Assembly: GCA_041432705.1 (NCBI GenBank)
Contig: JAPWAE010000001.1
Location: 310,001-374,000 of the forward strand
Length of the DNA stretch: 64,000 nucleotides
Direction of reading: 5' to 3'
Source: Pauljensenia sp018375675
Lineage (GTDB): Bacteria; Actinomycetota; Actinomycetes; Actinomycetales; Actinomycetaceae
The position numbers and the translations under genes are program-made. The stretch's first letter is position 1. Every line of letters begins with the position of its first letter. Of this stretch, positions 24,548 through 33,509 are shown piece by piece. Below the pieces are notes generated by a model. That model was not told where the DNA came from. It searched no databases and saw only the letters and a program-made list of their open reading frames with translations.

Positions 24548-26062
24548 TTAGCGACGCCCGAGAGGACGCGTCACGGTGTAGCCGGCGTCCAGATCGGTGA
24601 TTTCCACGGTGACCATGCCGTTTTCGTCGACGATGTAGGACTCTTCGATAAGCGGGCCATCCTCGGTACGAACGACAGGAATGGCTGACAGATCGATGTC
24701 GGAGCGACGCAGGGAATGATCGAAGGGGACGATCACTTCGCCGTAGGGCTGCAGGTCTCCGCGGGGAACACCGGCCTCGTCGAACGACGAATACTCGACG
24801 AAGCGGAAATAGCCGATGTTGTGCGCAGCGCGGTAGCGGCGCTTGATCGTCAGCGTTTCGCCGGGAGCAAGCTCGGTGTTCGGCTCCAGAAGGGTATCGA
24901 ACGAGATGAACGAACCGGCCTCGCGCTCACGGAAGACGCCGACGCCACGGGAGAGCTGTTCGCGCACCGTGTACGCGGCTTCGGGATCGGCACCGATGGC
25001 CAGGCCAATCGCGGTTGAAGCTGCCGTGTGCGGCGAGCGGTGCACGCGGCGGCCAAAGCGCGAACGAAGCACGCGGGCAACGAGTGGCAACTGCGAACCG
25101 CCGCCAACGACGTAGAGGCCGGCGATGTCTCCGCCCAGCTGGCTAACGCCGGATGCGTCCGGAACCAGCAGAGGCTCCATGGCCTCAATGGTCGCCTCAA
25201 CGAGGGGAGTGGCGGCTTCGTAGAAGTCGGTGACCGGAATAGTCACGGGCTTTCCGTCGACCGGCACGGTGATGAACTTCGTCGAAGGGGAGAGCGTCTC
25301 CTTCGCATCGCGAGAGTCTTCGATAAGACGCTCCCACGCCTCGTCGCCAAGCTTGCCTGAGTCCGTGCCAGCAGCAGCGGCGAGGCGGGTGGCGAGCACG
25401 ACGTCAAAGTCATCGCCGCCGATCATGTTGAGGCCGCGCGAGCCCATGACCTCATGGAGCGTGCCCGTGGCGGACACAATGGAGGCGTCGAAAGTGCCAC
25501 CGCCCAGGTCGTAGACGAGGATTGCGGTGCGCTTGGAATTGAGGGTTCCCGCGTGGCGGTGCGTGTACTCAAAGCCCGCAGCGGAGGGTTCGTTCACCAT
25601 CGCGAGGACGTCCCAACCCGCGCGGCGGAAGGCCTCAAGAGTAAGGAAGCGCTGCGCCGACCATGCGTGTGCGGGAATGCCGACGAGGGCTTCGAGCGGC
25701 TCCGAATCGGGCAGTGACGCGATGGAAGAGTTGGTACGCAGTTGGCGCACGACGTAGGTGAGGAAGCCCGTCAGCGCATCGAGGATCGAGATGCTGTGAT
25801 TGCCCAGGCGCAGCGTGGAGGTGTCAGTCACCGAAGGATCGGACAGCAGGCGCTTGAATGAGCGCAGGTGGGGAGCGCCCTCCCTGGCGGCATCCTCGGC
25901 ATCAAAGCCGTAGATCAGGCGGTCGCCGTCAAGAGCGATGATGGACGGAATGAAATCGACCGTATCGTCATTATTGTTGACGAAAGAGACGATCGGGTAG
26001 TTCCCCCGATCGACGATAGCGATCGCAGTGGTCGTGGTGCCAAAATCAACTCCGAGTCTCAT
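24548..26062 (-). CDS. Hsp70-family ATPase without a full substrate-binding domain
   Basis: A 504-residue DnaK-like protein. The nucleotide-binding domain is complete, with phosphate-1 VDFGTTTTAIAI near the N-terminus, LVYDLGGGTFDASIVS near residue 185 and VVGGGSQLPLVARVLRSRFG near residue 330. After about residue 370 only some 130 residues remain, and they do not resemble the DnaK lid; they look like a small beta-rich domain (TLLEPNTELAPGETLTIKRRY). No GrpE or DnaJ gene is near. The ATG at 26062 is chosen; a GTG at 26071 is possible. A PAP2 gene lies just upstream on the same strand. Client and role unknown. Confidence 0.85.
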   Translation of the reverse strand: MRLGVDFGTTTTAIAIVDRGNYPIVSFVNNNDDTVDFIPSIIALDGDRLIYGFDAEDAAREGAPHLRSFKRLLSDPSVTDTSTLRLGNHSISILDALTGFLTYVVRQLRTNSSIASLPDSEPLEALVGIPAHAWSAQRFLTLEAFRRAGWDVLAMVNEPSAAGFEYTHRHAGTLNSKRTAILVYDLGGGTFDASIVSATGTLHEVMGSRGLNMIGGDDFDVVLATRLAAAAGTDSGKLGDEAWERLIEDSRDAKETLSPSTKFITVPVDGKPVTIPVTDFYEAATPLVEATIEAMEPLLVPDASGVSQLGGDIAGLYVVGGGSQLPLVARVLRSRFGRRVHRSPHTAASTAIGLAIGADPEAAYTVREQLSRGVGVFREREAGSFISFDTLLEPNTELAPGETLTIKRRYRAAHNIGYFRFVEYSSFDEAGVPRGDLQPYGEVIVPFDHSLRRSDIDLSAIPVVRTEDGPLIEESYIVDENGMVTVEITDLDAGYTVTRPLGRR

Positions 26063-26095
26063 AGCACCCACACTAGCGTTTAAATAGGGGAGGTC

Positions 26096-26839
26096 CTAGG
26101 ACGTCTCGCCGGGCGTTCCTACATTCCCCAGTAAGGCCCTGTTTACAATGGTGACAAAGAGCCAGGCGAGCAGGAAGTATGCGCATCCAGCAATGGCATC
26201 AACCACATAATGGTTAGCTGTTGCGACGATTGTCACGATGGTTAAAACGGGGTGGATGGCGAGGATGAGTCGCGCCCACCACGAGCGCCACACGTAGGTG
26301 CCGAGCATGAATGCTACCCAGACGGACCAACCCGTGTGCATTGATGGCATAGCGCCGTAGGGGTTCGCAAGCGTGCCAAACAGCTGAGAATATGCGGATG
26401 TGTGCTCAGCGACCGCATCGACGAAGCCAAACTCGGGAACGAGGCGCGGGGGTGCCAGGGGATAGGTCCAGTAGGTGACGAGCGCTCCGATAGTCATGAT
26501 GACGAGAGTCCACCGGGCACTGCGATAGTGGGTCGGAGCCTTCAGCCATAGGACAACCATGGCGAAACCCGTCATCGCGAAGAATGAGACCGCATACTGC
26601 GTCGATGCGAGTGTGGCGAGCAGTGGGTGGGTCGTGAGCCAGGCGTTTGCGGGGCCTTCAATAAACAATCCGAAGCGGGATTCGAAGGCGGCGACATCGT
26701 GTGCATGTGCGACGGCGACGGATTCGGGCGCCTTCGCAAGGAATGACAGAATTGAATACGACAGGCATGCCAGTGCGAGCACGATGGTCTCTCGGATGGC
26801 AGGAGGGCGCTGTGCGCGCGGATCGCGGGCTGTCGTCAT
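26096..26839 (-). CDS. PAP2-superfamily membrane phosphatase or phosphotransferase (Aur1/IPC synthase-like)
   Basis: A 247-residue protein with about six membrane helices and the three phosphatase motifs in spread form: PLAPPR (128-132), GAMPSMHTGWS with His168, and TANHYVVDAIAG with His210 and Asp214. This arrangement resembles the PAP2_3 family, which includes inositol phosphorylceramide synthase. The substrate is probably a phospholipid or polyprenyl phosphate (inference). It is followed by the Hsp70-like gene after 33 bp and is divergent from rbpA. Confidence 0.87.
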   Translation of the reverse strand: MTTARDPRAQRPPAIRETIVLALACLSYSILSFLAKAPESVAVAHAHDVAAFESRFGLFIEGPANAWLTTHPLLATLASTQYAVSFFAMTGFAMVVLWLKAPTHYRSARWTLVIMTIGALVTYWTYPLAPPRLVPEFGFVDAVAEHTSAYSQLFGTLANPYGAMPSMHTGWSVWVAFMLGTYVWRSWWARLILAIHPVLTIVTIVATANHYVVDAIAGCAYFLLAWLFVTIVNRALLGNVGTPGETS

Positions 26840-26890
26840 GACTGTAACTGTACCGCGTGGTCGGAGAGGGGTCGATAAAGAAAAACGGAC

Positions 26891-26904
26891 ATAATGTACA
26901 TTAT
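26891..26904. promoter_or_regulatory. 14-bp AT-rich palindrome between the PAP2 gene and rbpA
   Basis: ATAATGTACATTAT is a perfect 14-bp palindrome located 52 bp upstream of the PAP2 ATG and 99 bp upstream of rbpA, in a 163-bp divergent intergenic region. Its composition differs sharply from the GC-rich surroundings. A candidate operator; no known family is assigned. Confidence 0.45.
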
Positions 26905-26962
26905 CGGATCGTGGGGTGGAGCTCGGACGAGGTCGTGGGAGCGTTCCGCTTGACGTGTCAGA

Positions 26963-26997
26963 TAGAATGGACCCGTTTCGTTCTTTTGTTCAGGAGG
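26963..26997 (+). promoter_or_regulatory. Likely -10 box and ribosome-binding site of rbpA
   Basis: TAGAAT (26963-26968) fits a -10 element. A TTGACG hexamer just upstream (26950-26955) is only 7 bp away, so it cannot serve as the -35. AGGAGG (26992-26997) is an almost full anti-rRNA match five bases before the ATG, which fixes the rbpA start and suggests strong translation. Confidence 0.5.
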
Positions 26998-27002
26998 CTG
27001 TT

Positions 27003-27368
27003 ATGGCTGACCGCGCACTGCGTGGCATGCAGATCGGTGCGAAGTCCCTCGAGTCTGAGGACGGTGTCGTTTTCGCCGATCGTTTCGTCGTCCGTTACGC
27101 GTGCCCCAATGGTCACGAGTTCGAGGTGACGCTGTCCAGCGAAGCCACCGCACCTGCGACGTGGGAATGCAAGTGTGGCCAGGCGGCCGAGCTCATCGGC
27201 GAAACCGTCGAGGATGAGGAAAACAAGCCCGTCAAGCCGCAGCGCACCCACTGGGACATGCTGCTCGAGCGTCGCTCGATTGAGGAACTCGAGGTCGTTC
27301 TGACCGAGCAGCTGACCGCATATCGCGAGGGGCGCCTGCGTCCTGAAGGTTCCTACCGCAAGGGCTAA
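27003..27368 (+). CDS. rbpA: RNA polymerase-binding protein RbpA
   Basis: Actinobacteria-specific transcription activator that binds sigma and promoter DNA, 121 residues. It has the N-terminal tail ALRGMQIGAKSLESEDGV, a zinc-ribbon-like core (YACPNGHEF and WECKCGQ), and the C-terminal sigma-interacting segment RTHWDMLLERRSIEELEVVLTEQL. The frame stays open upstream, but the ATG at 27003 has AGGAGG before it. Its TAA overlaps the TAG of the converging mannosyltransferase gene by two bases, with no space for a separate terminator. Confidence 0.95.
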   Translation: MADRALRGMQIGAKSLESEDGVVFADRFVVRYACPNGHEFEVTLSSEATAPATWECKCGQAAELIGETVEDEENKPVKPQRTHWDMLLERRSIEELEVVLTEQLTAYREGRLRPEGSYRKG

Positions 27369-28150
27369 CGCTTCGGCAGTACCTGTCGTGCGGTCTGGGC
27401 CAGTCGGCTCAGGCCGCCTTTCGTTACCATCACGAGCTCCTCGACGAAAATCGACGAGTCGAGTTTCGATTCACCGGCCATGCGCTCGTCAAAGGTGATC
27501 GGAACCTCAGCGATGGTCGCACCGAGGGAACGTTCGAGCTCGGTCATTTCGACCTGGAACCCGAATCCTGTTGTCGCTACCCGACCGAGAACCGCGTGTT
27601 CGCTCAGGAAAGACGCGCGGTGTAGGCGCAGGCCTGCCGTCGCATCGCGCACGGGTGTGCCCAGGCAAAAACGGACATAATAATTGCCGGCCTTGGACAG
27701 GGCGACACGCTTCGCCGACCATCCGTTGATGGCTCCGCCGGCCACCCAACGCGAACCGATGACCAGGTCCGGACGGTCCGGACCAGCCATGCGGCTGAGT
27801 AGCTTCGGCAGATCAACGGGACGGTGTGACCCATCCGCATCCATCTGAAGAATGAAGGGGTATCCGTGGTCGATGCCCCAGCCAATGCCGTCGACGTACG
27901 CAGTGGCAAGCCCCGACTTCGCGGGGCGATGGAGGACATGGAGACGATCCTCGCCCTCGCGTCGGTTGTCGGCCCACTCCCCCGTTCCGTCAGGCGACGA
28001 ATCGTCGACGATGAGCACGTGTGCACCCGGCACGTTTGCCCAGATATCGCCCAGAATCGTCGGCAGCGTCGACATCTCGTTGTATGTTGGAATGACGATC
28101 AGGGTGTGGTCGCCGGACGGCGACGGAGAGGAAGGAACGGATTCAGTCAT
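27365..28150 (-). CDS. Polyprenol monophosphomannose synthase (GT2, Dpm1/Ppm1 type)
   Basis: Transfers mannose from GDP-mannose to polyprenyl phosphate, giving the lipid-linked donor for lipomannan and protein mannosylation. The 261-residue protein has GT-A fold motifs VIPTYNEMSTLP, VDDSSPDGTGE and the metal-binding QMDADGSHRP, plus TTGFGFQVEMTELERS. No membrane helices are seen. lnt lies 19 bp upstream. In some mycobacteria the two are fused as Ppm1; here they are separate genes. Confidence 0.92.
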   Translation of the reverse strand: MTESVPSSPSPSGDHTLIVIPTYNEMSTLPTILGDIWANVPGAHVLIVDDSSPDGTGEWADNRREGEDRLHVLHRPAKSGLATAYVDGIGWGIDHGYPFILQMDADGSHRPVDLPKLLSRMAGPDRPDLVIGSRWVAGGAINGWSAKRVALSKAGNYYVRFCLGTPVRDATAGLRLHRASFLSEHAVLGRVATTGFGFQVEMTELERSLGATIAEVPITFDERMAGESKLDSSIFVEELVMVTKGGLSRLAQTARQVLPKR

Positions 28151-28169
28151 GACTCACATCTTGCCGAAT

Positions 28170-29789
28170 TTAGTGGCCGGATGCACGTCTGGCGCGCGCT
28201 GATGCCCTGATTCCTTGTCCGATAACTGTTGCGGTGGCGAGAATTGCGATGATCAGCGTCGCCACCATCACGGCGCCTGGAATCCTCTCCCCCGCCGAAG
28301 CCGTCAACGTCTGTGAGGTGCGAAGCGGGATGTCGGCAGCGAGCGTTGCTGCCTCCTCGGTACCCGTGCTCGCGAGAATCGAGCCGTCGGGACGAATCAC
28401 GTACGAGTGGCCGGTCGTGGAAGCCTGAACGGCACTGCGCGAATACTCCATTGCGCGCATGCGCAAGAGCTGGCCCTGCTGAGCGGACTCGCCGGAGGAG
28501 CGGAAATGATAGTTGTTCGAGGGAACGACGATCGCCTGACCGCCACGAGCAACGCCGTCGCCGATCACGAGGGGGTACGCAGCCTCGAAACAGATACCGA
28601 CGGCGAGGGGAATGCTGCGCCCATCGCGCGCCTGGACCGTCATCAGGGGAGGCTCCTCCCCCGCTTCCATGTCCTTGCTGGCCTGAGCAACCTCGGTTGC
28701 GAACGAAGCGATAACGTCCCGGAAAGGAATGAACTCGCCAAAGGGAACGGGGACGTGCTTGGAATAACGGGTGGACTCGTCCATTCCCGTGCCCGGCTCC
28801 CACACAGCCAGCCAGTTCTTCACACGGTCGCGCTCGTTCAGATTCGTGTAGCCAATCAGGATGGGAGCATCCAGGGCTGTGGCGGCTCGATCGACGGCCT
28901 GGCCAATCGCAGGGAATGCAAGCGGATCGCGGTCAACGGATCCCTCGCCCCACAGTGCGATGTCGATCGGGCGACCGGTGACCTGAGGGGAACTCGCAAG
29001 TTCGAGGGACGCGCGCACGTTGTTTTCGGTCACCTCCCCCTCACGGCTGTACGCCTCGGCCCCAGGCAGCGCGATATCACCTTGGACGACGCCGACGCGC
29101 AGCATGCCATTCTCCGCCTGATTAGGCAAAGAAATCGCGAGGGGCGCGACGTATGCGGCGGCGACGATGACGGCCAATGCCGGACGCGAAAACCAATGCT
29201 CGCGCAGAACCGCGGCGTCGCGAGCCGCGAAAGCGCGGCGTACGAGAACGGCGAGAAAAACGACGACCGCGGTGATCAGCGTGGTTCCGCCGTAGGGTGC
29301 GAGATGGCCGAGCGGCGAATCCACCTGAGGTAACGCAACGGATCCCCACGGGAAGCCCGACCATGGCCAGCGTGAGCGAGCAGCGTCTACGCCGGCCCAG
29401 GTCAGCGCGAACAAGAAAGCCTGGGCAAGCGGACCGCGCGCCCACCGCCACAGCTGGGTCCAGCGTGCAAAGATCACCCAGCCCACGAAGAAGAACGTCT
29501 GCACGAGCGCGAGAACGAACCATGGGGGCGTCGTGCCAACAGCCAGCGGAATCCAGTCGATGAGAGGAACCCAGAAGCTCATGCCGAACACGAACGTCAC
29601 CGTTAGCGCGCGCGGGGCCCTGGCCTCGTCAATGCGCGACACAAACAGGGCGAGCGCGGGCACCGACAGCCACCACCAGCCCACGGGTGGAAACGACGCA
29701 TACAGCGCCAAACCGGCGATTGCGGCGATGATCGAATCGCCGCACACGTGTGCGAACGATGCGCGCCGCAAGATGTCCTGATGCCCCAC
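28170..29789 (-). CDS. lnt: Apolipoprotein N-acyltransferase
   Basis: Adds the third acyl chain to the N-terminal Cys of lipoproteins at the membrane. The 539-residue protein has about six N-terminal membrane helices, a C-terminal one, and an external nitrilase domain. The catalytic Glu (ALWGEGSVD), Lys (YSKHVPVPFGEFIPF) and Cys (VGICFEAAYP) of the triad are all visible. The frame runs further upstream into helY, but the GTG at 29789 has GGAGGG just before it and gives a normal N-terminus. It lies 16 bp after helY. Confidence 0.9.
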   Translation of the reverse strand: MGHQDILRRASFAHVCGDSIIAAIAGLALYASFPPVGWWWLSVPALALFVSRIDEARAPRALTVTFVFGMSFWVPLIDWIPLAVGTTPPWFVLALVQTFFFVGWVIFARWTQLWRWARGPLAQAFLFALTWAGVDAARSRWPWSGFPWGSVALPQVDSPLGHLAPYGGTTLITAVVVFLAVLVRRAFAARDAAVLREHWFSRPALAVIVAAAYVAPLAISLPNQAENGMLRVGVVQGDIALPGAEAYSREGEVTENNVRASLELASSPQVTGRPIDIALWGEGSVDRDPLAFPAIGQAVDRAATALDAPILIGYTNLNERDRVKNWLAVWEPGTGMDESTRYSKHVPVPFGEFIPFRDVIASFATEVAQASKDMEAGEEPPLMTVQARDGRSIPLAVGICFEAAYPLVIGDGVARGGQAIVVPSNNYHFRSSGESAQQGQLLRMRAMEYSRSAVQASTTGHSYVIRPDGSILASTGTEEAATLAADIPLRTSQTLTASAGERIPGAVMVATLIIAILATATVIGQGIRASARARRASGH

Positions 29790-29805
29790 TAGCCCTCCAC
29801 GTGTC

Positions 29806-32574
29806 TCAAATCGTCGACCACGCAACGATACCGCGACCGATGCGGTCCTTCGCGGCCTCGGCCTTTCGCGCCAGCTCGCCGCTCGACGACGCCGACGCAA
29901 TCTGGCCGAGGCAGTCCATGACCTGACGCATCCAGCGGACGAAGTCTCCGGCCTGGATCGGCGTGGCGTCAATCGCCGTGGCCAGCGTCGAGCCATGCGC
30001 CCACGCAAGTGTGGCAGCCATCAGGCCGGCGTCAAGGCTCGGTGTCAGGTCGCAGCCACAGGCCTTTTCGACGCGGTGCACGCGCTCCAAGGTCGCCAGG
30101 CTCTCGTGCCACGCTTCCTGCAACCGAATGCCCACGCCCGCAGGAGCCAGCTGCTGCGCATCGTCGTCGGAGCGAGAATCGTAGACGAGCGCAGAAACCA
30201 TCGACGCGAGCTCCGCCTCGTCGAGCTCATTCCACGTGCCCTCGTTCATCGACATGGCCACCACCAGGTCGCGCTCGCCAAAGATTCGGCGCAAGCGTTG
30301 ACCTGCGTCTGTGACCTCGTCCCCCGACAAAAAGCCAAGGCGCTCGAGGACCGCGCAGACACGGTCGAACTGGGCGGCCACGGAACCCGTCTGGGAGTCG
30401 ATCGACGAGCGGAGACGATCGATCTCGCGGGCCAGGCGTGCCCACTGGGCGCCAGCACGAGCGTGCTCCTCGCGGTGCGGGCAGCGGTGAACCGGATGCT
30501 GACGCATCGCGACGCGCAGTGCCGAAACCGGATCAGAGGCCTGCGGAGGCTCAGCGGGGAGCTCGTAGATACCTTTGGCTGCGCCCGAGCGCAGCTCCCC
30601 GGCGATGCGCGTGCGCTCCTTCGTGCGCCGTAGCGCAGAGCCGCCGGGAATGGACATATGGCCGACGACAGCAATTTCACCGCGCACGTCTTCGGGGGCC
30701 AGCGCCCTCCACGTGGCGTCCTCCCCGATCACCGAGACCTCGACTCTGCCCGAGGCGCTGGTGACCTTCGCCCCAACGACACACAGGCGCGTCTTGCGAC
30801 CACGAGTCAGTGCGAGGACGTCCCCCGGGCGCACGCCGGACAGAAGACGACGCGATTCATCTCGTGCCTCGCGCTTGCGCGCTCGTGCACCGGACTTCTC
30901 CGCCTGCCCCAACTGGTCGCGCAGCGTCAGGTACTCGCGGACGTCACCGTGCGAACACGACAGATCCTCGACCGTCGCGTCGCGCTGAGCCTCCAGTTCG
31001 GTCAGCCGCGACGCGAGCACGACGACCGCGGAATCGGCCTGATACTGCGCAAAAGAAGACTCCAACACCTTGCGAGTCTGGGCGCGCGTTGAGCGTGCGA
31101 GCAGGTTGACGACCATGTTGTACGTCGGAGTGAACGCGGAAATCAACGGGTACGTGCGCTTCGACGCGAGAGCGGCGACCTCTTCGGGCGCCACTCCCCC
31201 ACGATGAGAGACGACCGCGTGCCCTTCGGTGTCGATACCGCGGCGCCCCGCGCGTCCCGATAGCTGCGTGTATTCACCCGCGGACAGAGAGACGTGCGCC
31301 GAGCCGTTCCACTTCGTCAGCGATTCAATGACGACCGTGCGGGCGGGCATATTGATGCCGAGCGCGAGCGTCTCGGTCGCGTACACCATCTTGACGAGGC
31401 CGCGTGAAAACAGGTGCTCGACGCTCTCCTTCATGAGGGGCAGCATGCCAGCGTGGTGGGCGGCGATACCGCGCATGAGGCCGCGTTTCCACGCCTCGGC
31501 GCCGAGGACGATGGCGTCCTCGGGAGGTAGAAGCGCGATGACCTCATCCACGTAGCTCTCGATCTCCGCGGCCTCCGAGCGCGTCGTCAGCGTGATGCGC
31601 GTAGAGAGGATCTGACGCACAGCATCCTCGCATCCTGCCCGTGAGAAGATGAACGTGATGGCGGGCAGCAGCTGCGCGCGATCAAGAGAAATCAGCGTCG
31701 AGGGACGCGATTCGCGCCGCACTCGAACGTCGCGGTTCCACGAGCGCGAGCCGCGCCCACCGCGCATCCCGGAGTCGCGTGTCGCGGCCACGAGCTCGGG
31801 ATTGAGCTTCCCCTTACCGGTGGGCGCGTACAGGTCAAAGATGTCCTCGCCGACGATCATGTGCTGATAGAGGGGGACGGGACGCTTTTCGGACACGATA
31901 ATTTCGCAGGTGGAGCGCACTTCCCGAATCCAGGCGCCAAACTCCTCGGCGTTCGACACCGTGGCCGACAGGGCGATGATCGCGACGTGTGCGGGCAGGT
32001 GAATGATCACTTCCTCCCACACCGGGCCGCGCATCTTATCCGCAAGGTAATGGACCTCGTCGAGGATGACGACTCCCAAGTCGCTCAGGGGTGCGCCGGC
32101 GTAGATCATGTTGCGCAGGACCTCAGTCGTCATGACGACGACCGGGGCACCGGAGTTGACCGACGTGTCTCCGGTCGCCAGGCCGACGTTGTCTGCGCCG
32201 TACAGGTCGCACAGCTCCAAGTACTTCTGGTTGGACAGTGCCTTGATCGGCGTCGTGTAGAACGCGCGCATTCCTTGCTCGAGAGCGACGTAAGCGCCGA
32301 ACTGACCGACGATCGTCTTTCCCGCACCAGTGGGCGCGGCAACGAGGACGGAGCTGCCAGCCTCGACGGCATCGAGTGCCTGGATCTGAAACGGGTCCGG
32401 GGTGAAGCTCAGCGTGGCGACCCAGCGCGCGCGTAGCGACGAGGCGGCCTGCGCCTCGGCCTTGTACGCGGCGTAGCGCTGGGCTGCACTGCCCACGCCG
32501 AGGCCGACTTCCTCCTCGCGCTGGGTGACGTGGTCAGTATCCCGGGTGCGGTATCGACGTCGTTTGGGGCTCAC
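29806..32574 (-). CDS. helY: Ski2/Mtr4-like DEVH helicase HelY
   Basis: ATP-dependent superfamily 2 helicase probably acting on RNA, 922 residues. Motif I is APTGAGKT, motif II DEVH, and motif VI QLSGRAGRRGIDTEG, with LGINMPARTVVIESLTKWNG also present. The C-terminal half carries helical regions as in Mtr4-type enzymes. The GTG at 32574 overlaps the pafC stop (GTGA); an open frame upstream of it is not a gene. In mycobacteria helY follows pafBC with tatAC in between; here the tat genes are absent and helY follows pafC directly. Confidence 0.93.
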   Translation of the reverse strand: MSPKRRRYRTRDTDHVTQREEEVGLGVGSAAQRYAAYKAEAQAASSLRARWVATLSFTPDPFQIQALDAVEAGSSVLVAAPTGAGKTIVGQFGAYVALEQGMRAFYTTPIKALSNQKYLELCDLYGADNVGLATGDTSVNSGAPVVVMTTEVLRNMIYAGAPLSDLGVVILDEVHYLADKMRGPVWEEVIIHLPAHVAIIALSATVSNAEEFGAWIREVRSTCEIIVSEKRPVPLYQHMIVGEDIFDLYAPTGKGKLNPELVAATRDSGMRGGRGSRSWNRDVRVRRESRPSTLISLDRAQLLPAITFIFSRAGCEDAVRQILSTRITLTTRSEAAEIESYVDEVIALLPPEDAIVLGAEAWKRGLMRGIAAHHAGMLPLMKESVEHLFSRGLVKMVYATETLALGINMPARTVVIESLTKWNGSAHVSLSAGEYTQLSGRAGRRGIDTEGHAVVSHRGGVAPEEVAALASKRTYPLISAFTPTYNMVVNLLARSTRAQTRKVLESSFAQYQADSAVVVLASRLTELEAQRDATVEDLSCSHGDVREYLTLRDQLGQAEKSGARARKREARDESRRLLSGVRPGDVLALTRGRKTRLCVVGAKVTSASGRVEVSVIGEDATWRALAPEDVRGEIAVVGHMSIPGGSALRRTKERTRIAGELRSGAAKGIYELPAEPPQASDPVSALRVAMRQHPVHRCPHREEHARAGAQWARLAREIDRLRSSIDSQTGSVAAQFDRVCAVLERLGFLSGDEVTDAGQRLRRIFGERDLVVAMSMNEGTWNELDEAELASMVSALVYDSRSDDDAQQLAPAGVGIRLQEAWHESLATLERVHRVEKACGCDLTPSLDAGLMAATLAWAHGSTLATAIDATPIQAGDFVRWMRQVMDCLGQIASASSSGELARKAEAAKDRIGRGIVAWSTI

Positions 32575-33509
32575 GATGCATCCTCTCGGGTCCAGATCGA
32601 CAAAACTGAGCGCGCACGGCGTGCGGCCTCGTCGCGCATATCCGGTGTTGCTGCGCGCAGGTGTGGGGCAATGTCGATGAGGAGGCTCAGGCCCCACTGT
32701 TCGTTCCAGACGGGCAGGGTGATGCGCGCTCCCCCGCCGTCCAGCTCGGCAATGATGCGACCGTCGTATTCGTCGGCGATCCACCGAGCATCGCGATCGA
32801 CGTCGAGCGTCCAGGTGGGTGCGTCATGACGTATGCGGCGCGGCTCCTCGACGCGTGGCCCCTCGCCGTGCACGTCGCTGATGGACGCGACCGCAAAGCT
32901 GCGTGCCTCGCCCGCGCGAGTGCACCAGCCGCGCAGAAGCCAGCCGCTCGCGCTCGCCTCGAGCGACCACGGGTCGACGATGCGGCGCGTGCGCACGCCT
33001 GAAGCGGACACATAGGTGAAAGACACTCGTTCTTCGCGCAGGAGGGCGTCGCGCAGAGTCTCAAGGCTCGCGCTCGACGAGGCCGGAGACGGAATAGCTT
33101 CCACGTGCTGTTCGGCGTCAGCCTCCTTCAAGCCACCGAGCGCGCAGACGACGAGGGCTGCGTGCGGAACATGAGCGGACAGCTCCTTGCCGAGCAGCGG
33201 AGTCATCGCAGACAGGCCAATGAGAAGAGCCTGCGCCTCAAGCGTTGACAGCCGCAGCGGTGCCGAGGCACCCAGCGTCGAGCGCAGCGAGACACGCTGT
33301 TCTTGCTCGTACAGCTCCCAATCGAGCTCAAAGGACGCGCCGGGCAGTGAATCTCCAACGGAGGCAAGGTATTCGACGTCGCGACGCACCTGCCGGCGAG
33401 TGCGATGGAAATGCGCAGCGATCTCATCGACGCTCGCGCCCGGGTGCTCGCTCATCCACGCCACCATCGAGGCAAGCCGGACGACGGCCAGCTGAACGTT
33501 CTCAGGCAT
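32571..33509 (-). CDS. pafC: WYL-domain transcription activator PafC
   Basis: Partner of PafB in the DNA-damage (mitomycin-type) response of actinobacteria. The 312-residue protein has an N-terminal HTH (GASVDEIAAHFHRTRRQVRRDVEYLASVGDSLPG), a WYL domain with LREERVSFTYVSASGVRTRRIVDPWSLEASASGWLLRGWC, and a WCX C-terminus. The ATG at 33509 follows a GGTGA-type site and is preferred over a GTG at 33518. It overlaps pafB by eight bases and helY by four. Confidence 0.9.
   Translation of the reverse strand: MPENVQLAVVRLASMVAWMSEHPGASVDEIAAHFHRTRRQVRRDVEYLASVGDSLPGASFELDWELYEQEQRVSLRSTLGASAPLRLSTLEAQALLIGLSAMTPLLGKELSAHVPHAALVVCALGGLKEADAEQHVEAIPSPASSSASLETLRDALLREERVSFTYVSASGVRTRRIVDPWSLEASASGWLLRGWCTRAGEARSFAVASISDVHGEGPRVEEPRRIRHDAPTWTLDVDRDARWIADEYDGRIIAELDGGGARITLPVWNEQWGLSLLIDIAPHLRAATPDMRDEAARRARSVLSIWTREDAS

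Noticed and set aside
26063..26071. GTG at 26071 as start of the Hsp70-like gene
   Set aside because: Neither start has a clear ribosome-binding site. The ATG at 26062 gives the usual short N-terminus before the phosphate-1 motif, but this is not certain.
26881..27681. A 15-base identical word (AAAAACGGACATAAT) at 26881-26895 and 27667-27681
   Set aside because: The second copy is inside the mannosyltransferase coding region and the flanks differ, so it is probably chance rather than an element end.
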